Virus record (IMG/VR): IMGVR_UViG_3300009093_000020
Coordinates: 1 to 46,971 of that record
Origin: a virus
Strand: one strand, 5' to 3'
Length of the DNA: 46,971 nt
Positions 1 through 6,758 of this stretch are shown here, piece by piece (within the stretch, counting starts at the first letter, position 1; each line of letters starts with the position of its first letter). Below the pieces are notes generated by a model that was not told where the DNA came from, did not search any database, and saw only the letters and a list, made by a program, of their open reading frames with translations. Both the position numbers and the translations under genes were made by a program.

Positions 1-123
1 GATAACCCCACGGCCTACTACAAGTTCGGCAAACGCGGGGCGATCCTGGCGATCGCTAAGACCGATCCTGAGCGGGAGAAACTGCTCAACCATGAATCGC
101 CCCGCGTTCGTGCGCTGATGGAA
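1..123. repeat. Left copy of 123-bp terminal direct repeat
   Basis: These bases are identical to 46849-46971. The repeat lies inside the DNA polymerase gene and joins its two halves in frame, which is what a circular assembly closed on itself gives. It may be an assembly overlap rather than a physical terminal repeat of the virion DNA. Confidence 0.95.
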
Positions 124-1167
124 GCCCGCATCGCCCTGGACTCATGGCCCCTGCACATTGGACGCGTGCGGCGGATGATGAATCAGGCCAAGTCTGCCGG
201 TGGGCTGCTGCCCGTCCCACTCAAATACCATGGCGCCCACACAGGCCGGTGGTCGGGCGATGAAAAGATCAACCTGCAAAACCTGCCGAAGACTGGCGTG
301 CTGGCTCAGCTTCGTCACCTGATGATTGCCCCCGATGGGCATACGCTGGTGATTGTGGACTTGGCGGCGATCGAGGCCCGTATCCTGGCATGGATCGCTG
401 GACAGGCCGATCTGGTTGCCAAGTTCGCGGCCAATGCGGAAATCTATTGTGACTTTGCCAGCAAGGTTCTGGGGTATCACGTCCGCAAGCCCAAGAAGTC
501 TGGCGGCATACCCGCCGTCGAAGCCCGCATGACCTGGGCACGAAACAACATCGGCAAGGTCGGTGTGCTGGGCTGCGGTTACGGAATGGGAACGGACAAG
601 ATTCATGCTTACGCCAAAGGCGCGATTACACTGGAAACCGCCGAAAAGATCAAAACGACGTACCGTGCGGAGAACGATCAGATCGTCCAATTCTGGCACG
701 ACATTGAAAAAGCCTTCACCTACACCCTCAAATACCAGAAGCCCTGCCAGCTACCACGGGGTCTTCGCTTCGACAGCTATCCCGATTGCGACATTGTTAT
801 CACGCTGCCGAACGGGCGCGAACTTCATTATCCCCAGTGTCGGCTGAAGCCTGATAAGTACGGGGAGAAGCTGGAAGTTTTCAATGACATGGAAAAGCAC
901 TGGGGCCATGTCTGGGGTGGGCATCTAACCGAAAACGTGGTGCAAGCAATCAGCCGTGATGTACTGGCTGAGGCCATGCTCCGCCTGGAAGATCAGGGGG
1001 ATCATACCGCCCTGCATGTCCATGACGAGGTAGTGCTCGTCGTCCCAAAGGACAAAGCCAATGAGGCCAAGGCGGCTGCAATCCGCGAACTATCAGTATC
1101 GCCCACCTGGGCGCCCGGTGCCCCCCTCGGCGCCGAAGGTTCAATCAGCGATCGCTACACAAAGTAA
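1..1167 (+). CDS. polA: DNA polymerase I (family A), C-terminal part
   Basis: This is the polymerase domain of a family A replicative DNA polymerase. It is open at the left edge because the circular genome was cut inside the gene; joined through the 123-bp repeat to the part starting at 45751, the protein is 754 aa. Motif A is at 340-400 with D-L-A-A-I-E-A-R, where the usual S-Q before I-E is A-A. Motif B lies around 541-600 (R-N-N-I-G-K, then G-C-G-Y-G). Motif C is H-D-E at 1021-1029. The catalytic aspartates of motifs A and C are both present, so the enzyme should be active. It heads the replication operon and is followed after 70 bases by an exonuclease gene. The call is firm; only the physical ends of the genome are uncertain. 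Confidence 0.95.
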   Translation, partial: DNPTAYYKFGKRGAILAIAKTDPEREKLLNHESPRVRALMEARIALDSWPLHIGRVRRMMNQAKSAGGLLPVPLKYHGAHTGRWSGDEKINLQNLPKTGVLAQLRHLMIAPDGHTLVIVDLAAIEARILAWIAGQADLVAKFAANAEIYCDFASKVLGYHVRKPKKSGGIPAVEARMTWARNNIGKVGVLGCGYGMGTDKIHAYAKGAITLETAEKIKTTYRAENDQIVQFWHDIEKAFTYTLKYQKPCQLPRGLRFDSYPDCDIVITLPNGRELHYPQCRLKPDKYGEKLEVFNDMEKHWGHVWGGHLTENVVQAISRDVLAEAMLRLEDQGDHTALHVHDEVVLVVPKDKANEAKAAAIRELSVSPTWAPGAPLGAEGSISDRYTK

Positions 1168-1237
1168 GTGGCCTGATCTGGCCAAGTGCTGCATCATCGC
1201 GGCTTATACCGCGTGGGTACTTTTTTGGATTCTGAAA

Positions 1238-1792
1238 ATGGTTTACGCAAGCATCGACATTGAAACGACAGGATTAGACCCGGACCACGATCAGGTTCTA
1301 CAGATCGCGGCGGTTATCGACGGACCCGCGTATTACACGCGACGTGTCGATGAACTACCAGCCTTCAACATGCTGGTTAGACGGGATCGTGTCTCTGGCG
1401 ATCCGTTCGCCCTGGCGATGAACGCTGATCTATTGAGGCGGATCAGCGAACACAATAAGTGTCTCTCGCTCCCGCAGGAAGTCGGCGAGAAGCTCGCGAC
1501 ATTCCTTTCAGGGTACCTGGATAACGGGCGAATCACGGCAGCGGGCAAGAACTTCGCCAGCTTTGACCGGCAGTTTCTTCGTCGCATGGCCCCCGAAGCC
1601 ATTGCACTGATTCATCATCGGTCGATTGACCCTGGCACGATGTACGCCACGCCTGAAGATCGCTGCCCGCCCAGCACAGAAGAATGCCTGAAGCGGGCTG
1701 GATTGAGTCTTCCCGTGACACACGATGCGCTGGCGGATGCACGCTTGATCGTTCGCCTTATTCGCACCAAATGGGGTGGCAATCAAGCATGA
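1238..1792 (+). CDS. DEDDh 3'-5' exonuclease (DnaQ/RNase T-like)
   Basis: A 184-aa stand-alone proofreading-type exonuclease. Exo I is near the N-terminus (D7-I-E9-T-T-G), Exo II is G-K-N-F-A-S-F-D about residue 108, and Exo III is H-D-A-L-A-D-A near the C-terminus, so the DEDDh residues are all visible. The ATG at 1238 was chosen because Exo I normally lies within the first ten residues; a longer upstream reading frame exists but overlaps polA and looks non-coding. The stop overlaps the next start by ATGA, suggesting translational coupling with the resolvase gene. The neighbouring polymerase has its own exonuclease motifs, so this enzyme probably serves recombination or end processing rather than basic proofreading. 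Confidence 0.9.
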   Translation: MVYASIDIETTGLDPDHDQVLQIAAVIDGPAYYTRRVDELPAFNMLVRRDRVSGDPFALAMNADLLRRISEHNKCLSLPQEVGEKLATFLSGYLDNGRITAAGKNFASFDRQFLRRMAPEAIALIHHRSIDPGTMYATPEDRCPPSTEECLKRAGLSLPVTHDALADARLIVRLIRTKWGGNQA

Positions 1793-2427
1793 ATCTGCCC
1801 CTTAAAGACTTCGCCTACTACGCGGGTATCGACCCTGGCTTCAGCGGTGGCTTCGCCCTGATGAGCAGCACCGGCATGACGTGCCATGCGTGGCCCATGC
1901 CCGTGGTGGAAAAGGATTATGACAGCCAGCGAGAGATCGACCTTAACGGGCTTCGAGCGGTATTGGAGCAGATCAGACGGTTTCCAAATGTCTGCATCGG
2001 CCTCGAATGGCCCACGACCCGGCCGGGTGAAGGCGCCGAAAGGTGCGAGCGGTTCGGGCGGCAGAAAGGCTACCTCGAAGCGTTCTGCTTTCTCAAAGGG
2101 ATGAGCTACTACAAGATTGCCCCCAACCTGTGGAAAGGTCGTCTGGGCCTGGATGGCAAGACAGTGGTAGGCGCGAACGAGCGGGCGGCAAAGCTGTTTG
2201 AAATGTACTATCCCGGCCACACTGCCCTGATTCGCGGGCCGAAGGGTGGGATTAAGGATGGTATCATGGATGCCCTGCTTATTGCACATTTCCTACGTAC
2301 GAGAAGTGGGCAAGGTATGAAGTCTGTAGTACAGAGGTTCGGCAAGGACTCTGTTGAAGCCTTCGCACTGATGATGGGCGGAGGACGTAGGAAGCGGAAA
2401 TTTGGTACCCGCTCGACCGACCTGTGA
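1789..2427 (+). CDS. RuvC-like Holliday junction resolvase
   Basis: A 212-aa protein with an RNase H-fold resolvase pattern. It starts with a beta strand ending in the first acidic residue (Y-A-G-I-D15-P-G-F-S-G-G), has a second acidic residue in G-L-E72-W-P, and a C-terminal helix K-D156-G-I-M-D160-A that carries the last metal ligands. RuvC-like phage enzymes of this size cut branched DNA before packaging. The start at 1789 overlaps the exonuclease stop (ATGA). A promoter-like sequence follows immediately downstream. The resolvase assignment rests on motif placement and neighbourhood; a related RNase H-fold nuclease is the alternative. Confidence 0.8.
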   Translation: MNLPLKDFAYYAGIDPGFSGGFALMSSTGMTCHAWPMPVVEKDYDSQREIDLNGLRAVLEQIRRFPNVCIGLEWPTTRPGEGAERCERFGRQKGYLEAFCFLKGMSYYKIAPNLWKGRLGLDGKTVVGANERAAKLFEMYYPGHTALIRGPKGGIKDGIMDALLIAHFLRTRSGQGMKSVVQRFGKDSVEAFALMMGGGRRKRKFGTRSTDL

Positions 2428-2442
2428 AAATTGTGGTATACT
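2413..2442 (+). promoter_or_regulatory. Promoter with extended -10 (TGGTATACT)
   Basis: The -10 box TATACT at 2437-2442 is preceded by TGG, giving an extended -10. A weak -35 TCGACC lies at 2413-2418 with an 18-base spacer. The 14 bases TGGTATACTGAGGG at 2434-2447 recur exactly at 42105-42118. It would drive the short gene at 2454 and the recombination genes after it; the GAGGG also serves as the ribosome-binding site of that gene. Confidence 0.6.
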
Positions 2443-2453
2443 GAGGGACGCGA

Positions 2454-2654
2454 ATGAAGCCGGTATCTCACGAAACCATACGGATGCTACTACTGATTGC
2501 AGGTCCATACACGGAGCGGGACCACATAACTGACTTTAGGTATCGCGTGACGAACTGTGAAGACTGCTGGAATACAGGCTTGTGCCGTCAGCACCACGAA
2601 GAGGTACATAAGGACAAGATACTGTATCGTTATGCGATGTGCCAGAGCAGGTAA
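2454..2654 (+). CDS. Small cysteine/histidine-rich hypothetical protein
   Basis: A 66-aa protein, family not recognised. Its middle has C-E-D-C followed by C-R-Q-H-H-E-E-V-H, a set of ligands that could bind one zinc ion. The start has a good ribosome-binding site (GAGGG, 6 bases before the ATG) and lies just after the extended -10 promoter. The stop codon is 5 bases before the next ATG and its last codons carry that gene's ribosome-binding site. A DNA- or protein-binding accessory role is only a guess. Confidence 0.65.
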   Translation: MKPVSHETIRMLLLIAGPYTERDHITDFRYRVTNCEDCWNTGLCRQHHEEVHKDKILYRYAMCQSR

Positions 2655-2659
2655 TATTT

Positions 2660-3910
2660 ATGCCTTCAGTCAATCCTTCAACGTACCACATGTCTGCATC
2701 GAGCATCGCCAGTTTCAAGGCGTGCCCGACCCGCTTCCGCCTTGCCTACCGTGAGGGGTTGCGGCTGGCTGAGGACACGGAGTCCCAGCGCATGGGTACC
2801 AACTGGCACGCCATGCACGAGACATTCGCTGCCGCCGTCGTGGCGTATCAGCAGGATGAGCACCGCACGGCTGATCGCGATGAGTTGGAAACGGCTGGCC
2901 TGCAAGCTGTGGTGAACCTGCTCAATGAGCGGTACGAGCGGATGCCCGCCAGCAAGACGACGTTTGAATGGGCCTTGGAACGTCAAGTGCTATTGACCAG
3001 CTTTATGGGGTATCTGTGGTACTGGCAGAATGATCCGGTGGAAGTGCTGGCCAGCGAAGTGCCTTTCGAGCTTCCGATCCACATGCCCCGCACGGGCTTG
3101 CCGCTGCCAACCAGCGAAGTGCTCCGCGTGGGCAAGATCGACCACGTAATCAGGTGGCAGGGGGCCATCTGTGCCCTGGAACGCAAGAGCACGAGCCGGG
3201 CGATCGGACCTGATTCGGATTACTGGGATAAGGCCAAAAAGGATACGCAGGTGTCCATGTATGCCCTGGCGTTCAGGGATATGCAATCATGGCAACCTGA
3301 TACCACGGATGGCTGGTTCAAGGTATTGGAGACACTCGATAGCCGCTATGGGAACACACTTTATGACGTGTGGCACAAGCCCACGATAAAGCCGTCAATG
3401 CTCACGCAGGCTGAGACGAAAGCCCTGATTGAGACTGGCAAGTATTGCGGTCAGGAATTCAAAGTCGAAGTCTGCTGGCCAGATAACAGCAAGCCCAACG
3501 AAGGCATTGTTCTAATCGCGGTGAACAGCAAGACGCCTACCGAAGTCAAGCAAGGCAAGCAGGGCTTCGCGATCAAAGAGACCATCGACATGTTCGGTGC
3601 CCGTCTCTTGCAGGACATAACCGAGCGACCGGACTTCTACTTTCAGCGGCGTGAGATCGCCCGCACTGATCTGGAACTGGCTCAGTTCCGCCAGCAGTTG
3701 TTCGCGGTTTACACCGCCCAGAAGGCGTATGCCAAATCAGGTTGCTGGTTCGAGAACGAGAGTCAGTGCCGGGCCACGTTCCCCTGTCCATACATACCGA
3801 TCTGCTACGGCCCTGGGGCCGATGCCGTGTGCGATGGCAAGACCACCCCGCCCGGCTTCAAGCGAATCTTTGTGGACCTGACTGTAAATGGAGAGGCGGT
3901 GGACGAATGA
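2660..3910 (+). CDS. PD-(D/E)XK exonuclease, Cas4/RecB-like
   Basis: A 416-aa nuclease of the RecB/AddB/Cas4 type. The N-terminus has the hallmark S-A-S-S-I-A-S-F-K-A-C-P with the first cysteine of an iron-sulphur cluster; the remaining cysteines sit near the C-terminus (Q-C-R, F-P-C-P, I-C-Y). Between them is the catalytic core: V-G-K-I-D about residue 161, A-L-E-R-K about 171-175, and T-Q-V-S-M-Y-A about 195-201 (the QxxxY motif). The family degrades DNA ends to expose single strands for recombination. The ATG at 2660 was chosen for its AGG ribosome-binding site; a GTG at 2639 has none. With the Sak4-like ATPase downstream it forms an exonuclease/annealase-type recombination set. Confidence 0.9.
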   Translation: MPSVNPSTYHMSASSIASFKACPTRFRLAYREGLRLAEDTESQRMGTNWHAMHETFAAAVVAYQQDEHRTADRDELETAGLQAVVNLLNERYERMPASKTTFEWALERQVLLTSFMGYLWYWQNDPVEVLASEVPFELPIHMPRTGLPLPTSEVLRVGKIDHVIRWQGAICALERKSTSRAIGPDSDYWDKAKKDTQVSMYALAFRDMQSWQPDTTDGWFKVLETLDSRYGNTLYDVWHKPTIKPSMLTQAETKALIETGKYCGQEFKVEVCWPDNSKPNEGIVLIAVNSKTPTEVKQGKQGFAIKETIDMFGARLLQDITERPDFYFQRREIARTDLELAQFRQQLFAVYTAQKAYAKSGCWFENESQCRATFPCPYIPICYGPGADAVCDGKTTPPGFKRIFVDLTVNGEAVDE

Positions 3911-4143
3911 AATGGCTAATCCTGATTCTCACAGTGGTTCTATTGGCCGGTTGTGAACGATCCGCCCCGCATTCACGTCCATACTTTGGGGCAGTATCAA
4001 GTAAGATGCTCGAAGTCCGCGACAATAAGTACCATTATGTACTGTTCATCCAGCCACCTGATACCGGCGATTTAGACATGGTGGAAGTGGACTGGGACAC
4101 TTGGCGGCGCGTCCAAGAGGGAGAACCGTTTAATGTCCACTAA
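3907..4143 (+). CDS. Small lipoprotein
   Basis: A 78-aa secreted lipoprotein candidate. The N-terminus is a short lipoprotein signal: M-K-W, a hydrophobic stretch, then the lipobox L-A-G-C with cysteine at residue 19. The mature part is about 60 aa with no recognised domain. The start overlaps the nuclease stop by ATGA. Phage lipoproteins of this size act in superinfection exclusion or as outer-membrane spanin subunits; the position among recombination genes argues somewhat against lysis. Function unknown. Confidence 0.75.
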   Translation: MKWLILILTVVLLAGCERSAPHSRPYFGAVSSKMLEVRDNKYHYVLFIQPPDTGDLDMVEVDWDTWRRVQEGEPFNVH

Positions 4144-4537
4144 CGAGGCCGGCAAGGGCGATTCCTACCGCCCCGTCGATCGCAAAAAGTGGGACGAGAA
4201 CTACCAAAGGATATTTAACCATGACCGAGACCCTGAGCAAACCACCCCTGATCCGCAAGCCGCCGACGATGCCAGCCGGCGTCAGCAAACCGGCGCCGCC
4301 AGGCCGTGCCCAGCATGTCGTGAAAACCTTCAGCGTGGCCCCCTGGGCGGGGACCAACGAGGGCAAGAAGGTTCTGCTGTACGGTCCATCGGGACTGGGC
4401 AAGACCACCCTCGCGAGCATGGCCCCACATGCAATCTTCATTGGCCTAGACGACGGTGGAAGACAAACCCGACACCCCAAAACCAATCAGCCACTCAATG
4501 CGATTCAGGGGGTCGAGACCTTCCAGCAGCTTCGTGA
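4133..4537 (+). CDS. Small conserved-looking phage protein with long out-of-frame tail
   Basis: The first 25-30 residues (G-K-G-D-S-Y-R-P-V-D-R-K-K-W-D-E-N-Y then R-I-F) resemble a very short protein found in many phages, usually around 30-40 aa. Here the frame runs on to 134 aa because no stop occurs before 4537, so about 317 bases overlap the ATPase gene in another frame. The distal part (Gln/Arg/Pro-rich) looks like an accidental translation. Either the tail is real but unconstrained, or a stop has been lost near 4215. The start overlaps the lipoprotein gene by 11 bases. Confidence 0.45.
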   Translation: MSTNEAGKGDSYRPVDRKKWDENYQRIFNHDRDPEQTTPDPQAADDASRRQQTGAARPCPACRENLQRGPLGGDQRGQEGSAVRSIGTGQDHPREHGPTCNLHWPRRRWKTNPTPQNQSATQCDSGGRDLPAAS

Positions 4538-5126
4538 TGCTTTGCATCAGGTCGATCTGTTTCCCGCTGGCTCATCGGTCGTGCTCGATACCATCACGAA
4601 AGCTGAAGCTCTGGCCGAACCATACCTGTTCGAGACCGTGCGATCGGACAGCGGCCAGACCGTGGATAGCATCGAAGGCTACGGCTGGGGCAAGGGGTAC
4701 AAGCATCTGCTCGATGTGATGCGGCTGCTGCTGACCGACTTCGATGCGCTGGTCCGGCGTGGCGTCAACGTGATTCTGCTGGCCCAGCAAGGACAGGCCA
4801 CGGTGCCGAATCTTGAAGGCACTGACTACCTGAAGGATGGTCCACTTTTGTGCGGCCAGCCGAAGAACGGCGGCAACGTCCGTAGCGAAGTGTGTGCCTG
4901 GGCCGACAACATTTTCCGCATCGGATACCCTGAAGTCTCCGTGGTGAAAGCCAGCAAGACCGCCAGCAGGGGTAAGGCGTCCGGCACCACGGAACGGAAC
5001 ATCTTCACCGAGCCTGAAATCTGGTTCGAGGCCAAGAACCGGATGAATGGTACTCTGCCGCCGGTCGTGGCCTTCAGCAAGCGGGATGATGATTCGATCT
5101 GGCAATTCGTATTTGGTGCAACATGA
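4221..5126 (+). CDS. Sak4-like RecA-fold ATPase (AAA_24 type)
   Basis: A 301-aa phage ATPase of the RecA superfamily. Walker A is G-P-S-G-L-G-K-T at residues 55-62 and Walker B is S-V-V-L-D ending at D123. A Q-Q-G-Q-A motif follows near residue 194, typical of phage Sak4/AAA_24 proteins that work with an SSB in strand annealing. The N-terminal 40 residues are proline-rich and probably disordered. It lies next to a Cas4-like exonuclease and two genes before a candidate ssDNA-binding protein, the usual company of Sak4. The first bases overlap the small gene at 4133. Family assignment is good; the annealing role is inferred. Confidence 0.85.
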   Translation: MTETLSKPPLIRKPPTMPAGVSKPAPPGRAQHVVKTFSVAPWAGTNEGKKVLLYGPSGLGKTTLASMAPHAIFIGLDDGGRQTRHPKTNQPLNAIQGVETFQQLRDALHQVDLFPAGSSVVLDTITKAEALAEPYLFETVRSDSGQTVDSIEGYGWGKGYKHLLDVMRLLLTDFDALVRRGVNVILLAQQGQATVPNLEGTDYLKDGPLLCGQPKNGGNVRSEVCAWADNIFRIGYPEVSVVKASKTASRGKASGTTERNIFTEPEIWFEAKNRMNGTLPPVVAFSKRDDDSIWQFVFGAT

Positions 5127-5272
5127 AAGAGCACCAACTAACGAGGTTGAATTCCCTACGGGAGCAACTTCTTCGCTGCTTCACAATCCCGCTTGAAAGC
5201 CCAACGCAGATTGAACTGATTCGAGAAGTTCTGCTTGGGATTTTGACCACACTTCTCGATGTGGACGATTAA
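5123..5272 (+). CDS. Small helical hypothetical protein (49 aa)
   Basis: A 49-aa protein starting inside the ATPase stop (ATGA), which strongly suggests coupled translation. It is rich in Leu, Glu and Arg and predicts as two helices (L-T-R-L-N-S-L-R-E-Q-L-L and I-E-L-I-R-E-V-L-L-G-I). No family recognised. It may be a small partner of the ATPase. It ends 6 bases before the GroES-like gene. Confidence 0.6.
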   Translation: MKEHQLTRLNSLREQLLRCFTIPLESPTQIELIREVLLGILTTLLDVDD

Positions 5273-5278
5273 CGACAA

Positions 5279-5668
5279 ATGATTCAACCACGTAACACGC
5301 TCGTTCTGGTTCGGCTTCACGAACAGCCCGCACGTCAGGTCGGTAAGATTACCGTCCCGACCAACGCGGATCAGTTCACCGAAGCCGAAGTGATTGCCGT
5401 GGGGCCGGGCAACGTATCGGCTCAGGGTGGCGTCAGTGAGACGTTTGACCTGAAGGTGGGTCAGCGCGTGCTGGTGCTCTACAAGGACCGCGATGCCAAC
5501 CGGGTTCTGAAGAACTGCGGTGTCCCTGTCCGTCAGGCTGAAGAGACGCTGTACCTGTACGAACAGGCCCGCATCATGGGCGTGATCGCCCAGCCGGGTG
5601 AATATGAGGCGTACGCCAAGCTGGTTGGTGTCTGTGCCGAGCGTACGCCCAGCCCGATCATTCAATAA
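5279..5668 (+). CDS. GroES-like co-chaperonin
   Basis: A 129-aa protein with a Cpn10 pattern: an N-terminal strand (T-L-V-L-V-R-L), a mobile-loop-like segment (V-G-K-I-T-V-P-T-N-A-D), then A-E-V-I-A-V-G-P-G and D-L-K-V-G-Q-R-V-L-V, which match the conserved GroES core. It is about 30 residues longer than GroES at the C-terminus. Phage co-chaperonins such as T4 gp31 replace GroES on host GroEL to fold capsid protein. Here the gene sits in the replication operon rather than beside the capsid gene. The fold call is good; partnership with host GroEL is inferred. Confidence 0.8.
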   Translation: MIQPRNTLVLVRLHEQPARQVGKITVPTNADQFTEAEVIAVGPGNVSAQGGVSETFDLKVGQRVLVLYKDRDANRVLKNCGVPVRQAEETLYLYEQARIMGVIAQPGEYEAYAKLVGVCAERTPSPIIQ

Positions 5669-5669
5669 T

Positions 5670-5685
5670 TTCAGCACCCGCTGAA
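5670..5685 (+). other. Short hairpin between genes
   Basis: TTCAGC and GCTGAA form a perfect 6-bp stem with the loop ACCC, placed 2 bases after the co-chaperonin stop. No T-run follows, so it is not a classical terminator; it could stabilise or process the transcript. Confidence 0.45.
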
Positions 5686-5721
5686 TCGGTTCCTCTTACT
5701 GAAACACGGAGACAATGCACT

Positions 5722-6663
5722 ATGGCAAAAGTTGAAACGACTGGTACGTATCTGTGGGAAGTCTTGGAGTCGGGTGTGAACCTGACCCAGACCGGCAAGC
5801 CCCAGTGGGTGGCTCGCTTGAAGGCCACGAAGAAGTACATCGAAGACTCAGCCGAGATCAAGCACTTCCAGGGTCAGGGTCTTCTGGCTGATGGCCAGCC
5901 GGCCTACGTGGACTGGTCCTCGTTCGATGAAGAGATCGTCGCCTTCATGTTGCTGTTTAACTCCGCTGATGAATTCAGCGAAGAGACGGCCATGAAGAAC
6001 TACGAGCAACTTCAGACCGCGACCGGCTGGGATGGACAAGACTTTGACTCGCTGCCGGCTCTGGCGGGCAAGATCATCCTGGGGCGTGTGCAGGAAAAGA
6101 AGCCCTACACCAACAGCAACGGCAAGGTCGTTGAAGGTGGATTGGAAGTCGCATGGATCGACGCACCCGATGCATCCCCCGAACGGCAACTGAAGACCGT
6201 CAGCGTGGACGAGATCAAGAATCTCAACGCCAAGCTGAAGATCAAGAAGGCCAAGCCAGCGGCAGCGGCGGCACCGGCGCCAATCACGAAGCCTACATCT
6301 GCCCCCACTGTGGCTGTGGCACCTGCTACTGCTGCCCCGAATGCGGCGAGCAGTGCCCCAACCACCACCACACCTGCTGCTACCGCCACGAAGACTAAGG
6401 CGCCCAAGGCGCCCAAGAAGCAAGCCGAAGCCCCTGCGGCTCCCCCCGCTCCGGCTGCTTCCCCGGTGCCGGCCAAGGAAGTGACGATGGAAGACGCCTG
6501 GGCTGCGGTGTGCGCTGCCAAGGGCGACAACGAAGATCAGGTCGTTGAAGAAGCCTGGATCGCCGCCACGGGTGAGATCGCGGGCGACAAGGATCAGGAA
6601 CAGGTCACGCCCGCCGAATGGGCCAAGATTCGTGACATTGTTCTGAAGGACTTGGCGGCTTAA
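5722..6663 (+). CDS. Candidate ssDNA-binding protein with Ala/Pro-rich linker
   Basis: A 313-aa protein in three parts. Residues 1-170 are a compact beta-rich domain with G-K-I-I-L-G-R-V-Q then N-S-N-G-K-V, the pattern of phage proteins thought to bind single strands. Residues 175-255 are an Ala/Pro/Thr/Lys-rich flexible linker. The last 60 residues are a small acidic helical domain. The layout (fold, linker, acidic tail) and position between the Sak4-like ATPase and the primase-helicase fit an SSB, but no OB-fold signature can be proven by eye. The start at 5722 is preceded by CGGAGA at a suitable distance. Confidence 0.55.
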   Translation: MAKVETTGTYLWEVLESGVNLTQTGKPQWVARLKATKKYIEDSAEIKHFQGQGLLADGQPAYVDWSSFDEEIVAFMLLFNSADEFSEETAMKNYEQLQTATGWDGQDFDSLPALAGKIILGRVQEKKPYTNSNGKVVEGGLEVAWIDAPDASPERQLKTVSVDEIKNLNAKLKIKKAKPAAAAAPAPITKPTSAPTVAVAPATAAPNAASSAPTTTTPAATATKTKAPKAPKKQAEAPAAPPAPAASPVPAKEVTMEDAWAAVCAAKGDNEDQVVEEAWIAATGEIAGDKDQEQVTPAEWAKIRDIVLKDLAA

Positions 6664-6681
6664 TAGACCATGACCGCCTGA

Positions 6682-6751
6682 GCGTCGGTAGCCCAAAGTA
6701 GAGGCGCCGTTGACAAAACGGATGTTGCTGGTTCAAGCCCAGCCCGACGCT
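6682..6751 (+). tRNA. Aberrant tRNA or tRNA-like element
   Basis: Seventy bases with a perfect 7-bp acceptor stem (GCGTCGG with CCGACGC), a perfect T-arm (GCTGG, TTCAAGC, CCAGC) and a 5-base variable loop. The D-arm has only a 3-bp stem (GCC/GGC) and lacks the usual GG in its loop. The anticodon arm is two bases short: CCGTT/AACGG encloses only GACAA, or CCGT/ACGG encloses TGACAAA with G where U33 should be. No CCA is encoded. A valine GAC anticodon is one reading but is not secure. It may be a degenerate tRNA or a structural element before the primase gene. Confidence 0.55.
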
Positions 6752-6758
6752 TTTCCCA

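Noticed and set aside
5848-6696. 282-codon minus-strand open frame over the SSB-like gene
   Set aside because: Mirror of the Ala/Pro/Lys linker codons, giving Gly/Arg/Ser runs; the plus-strand gene has a proper start and context.
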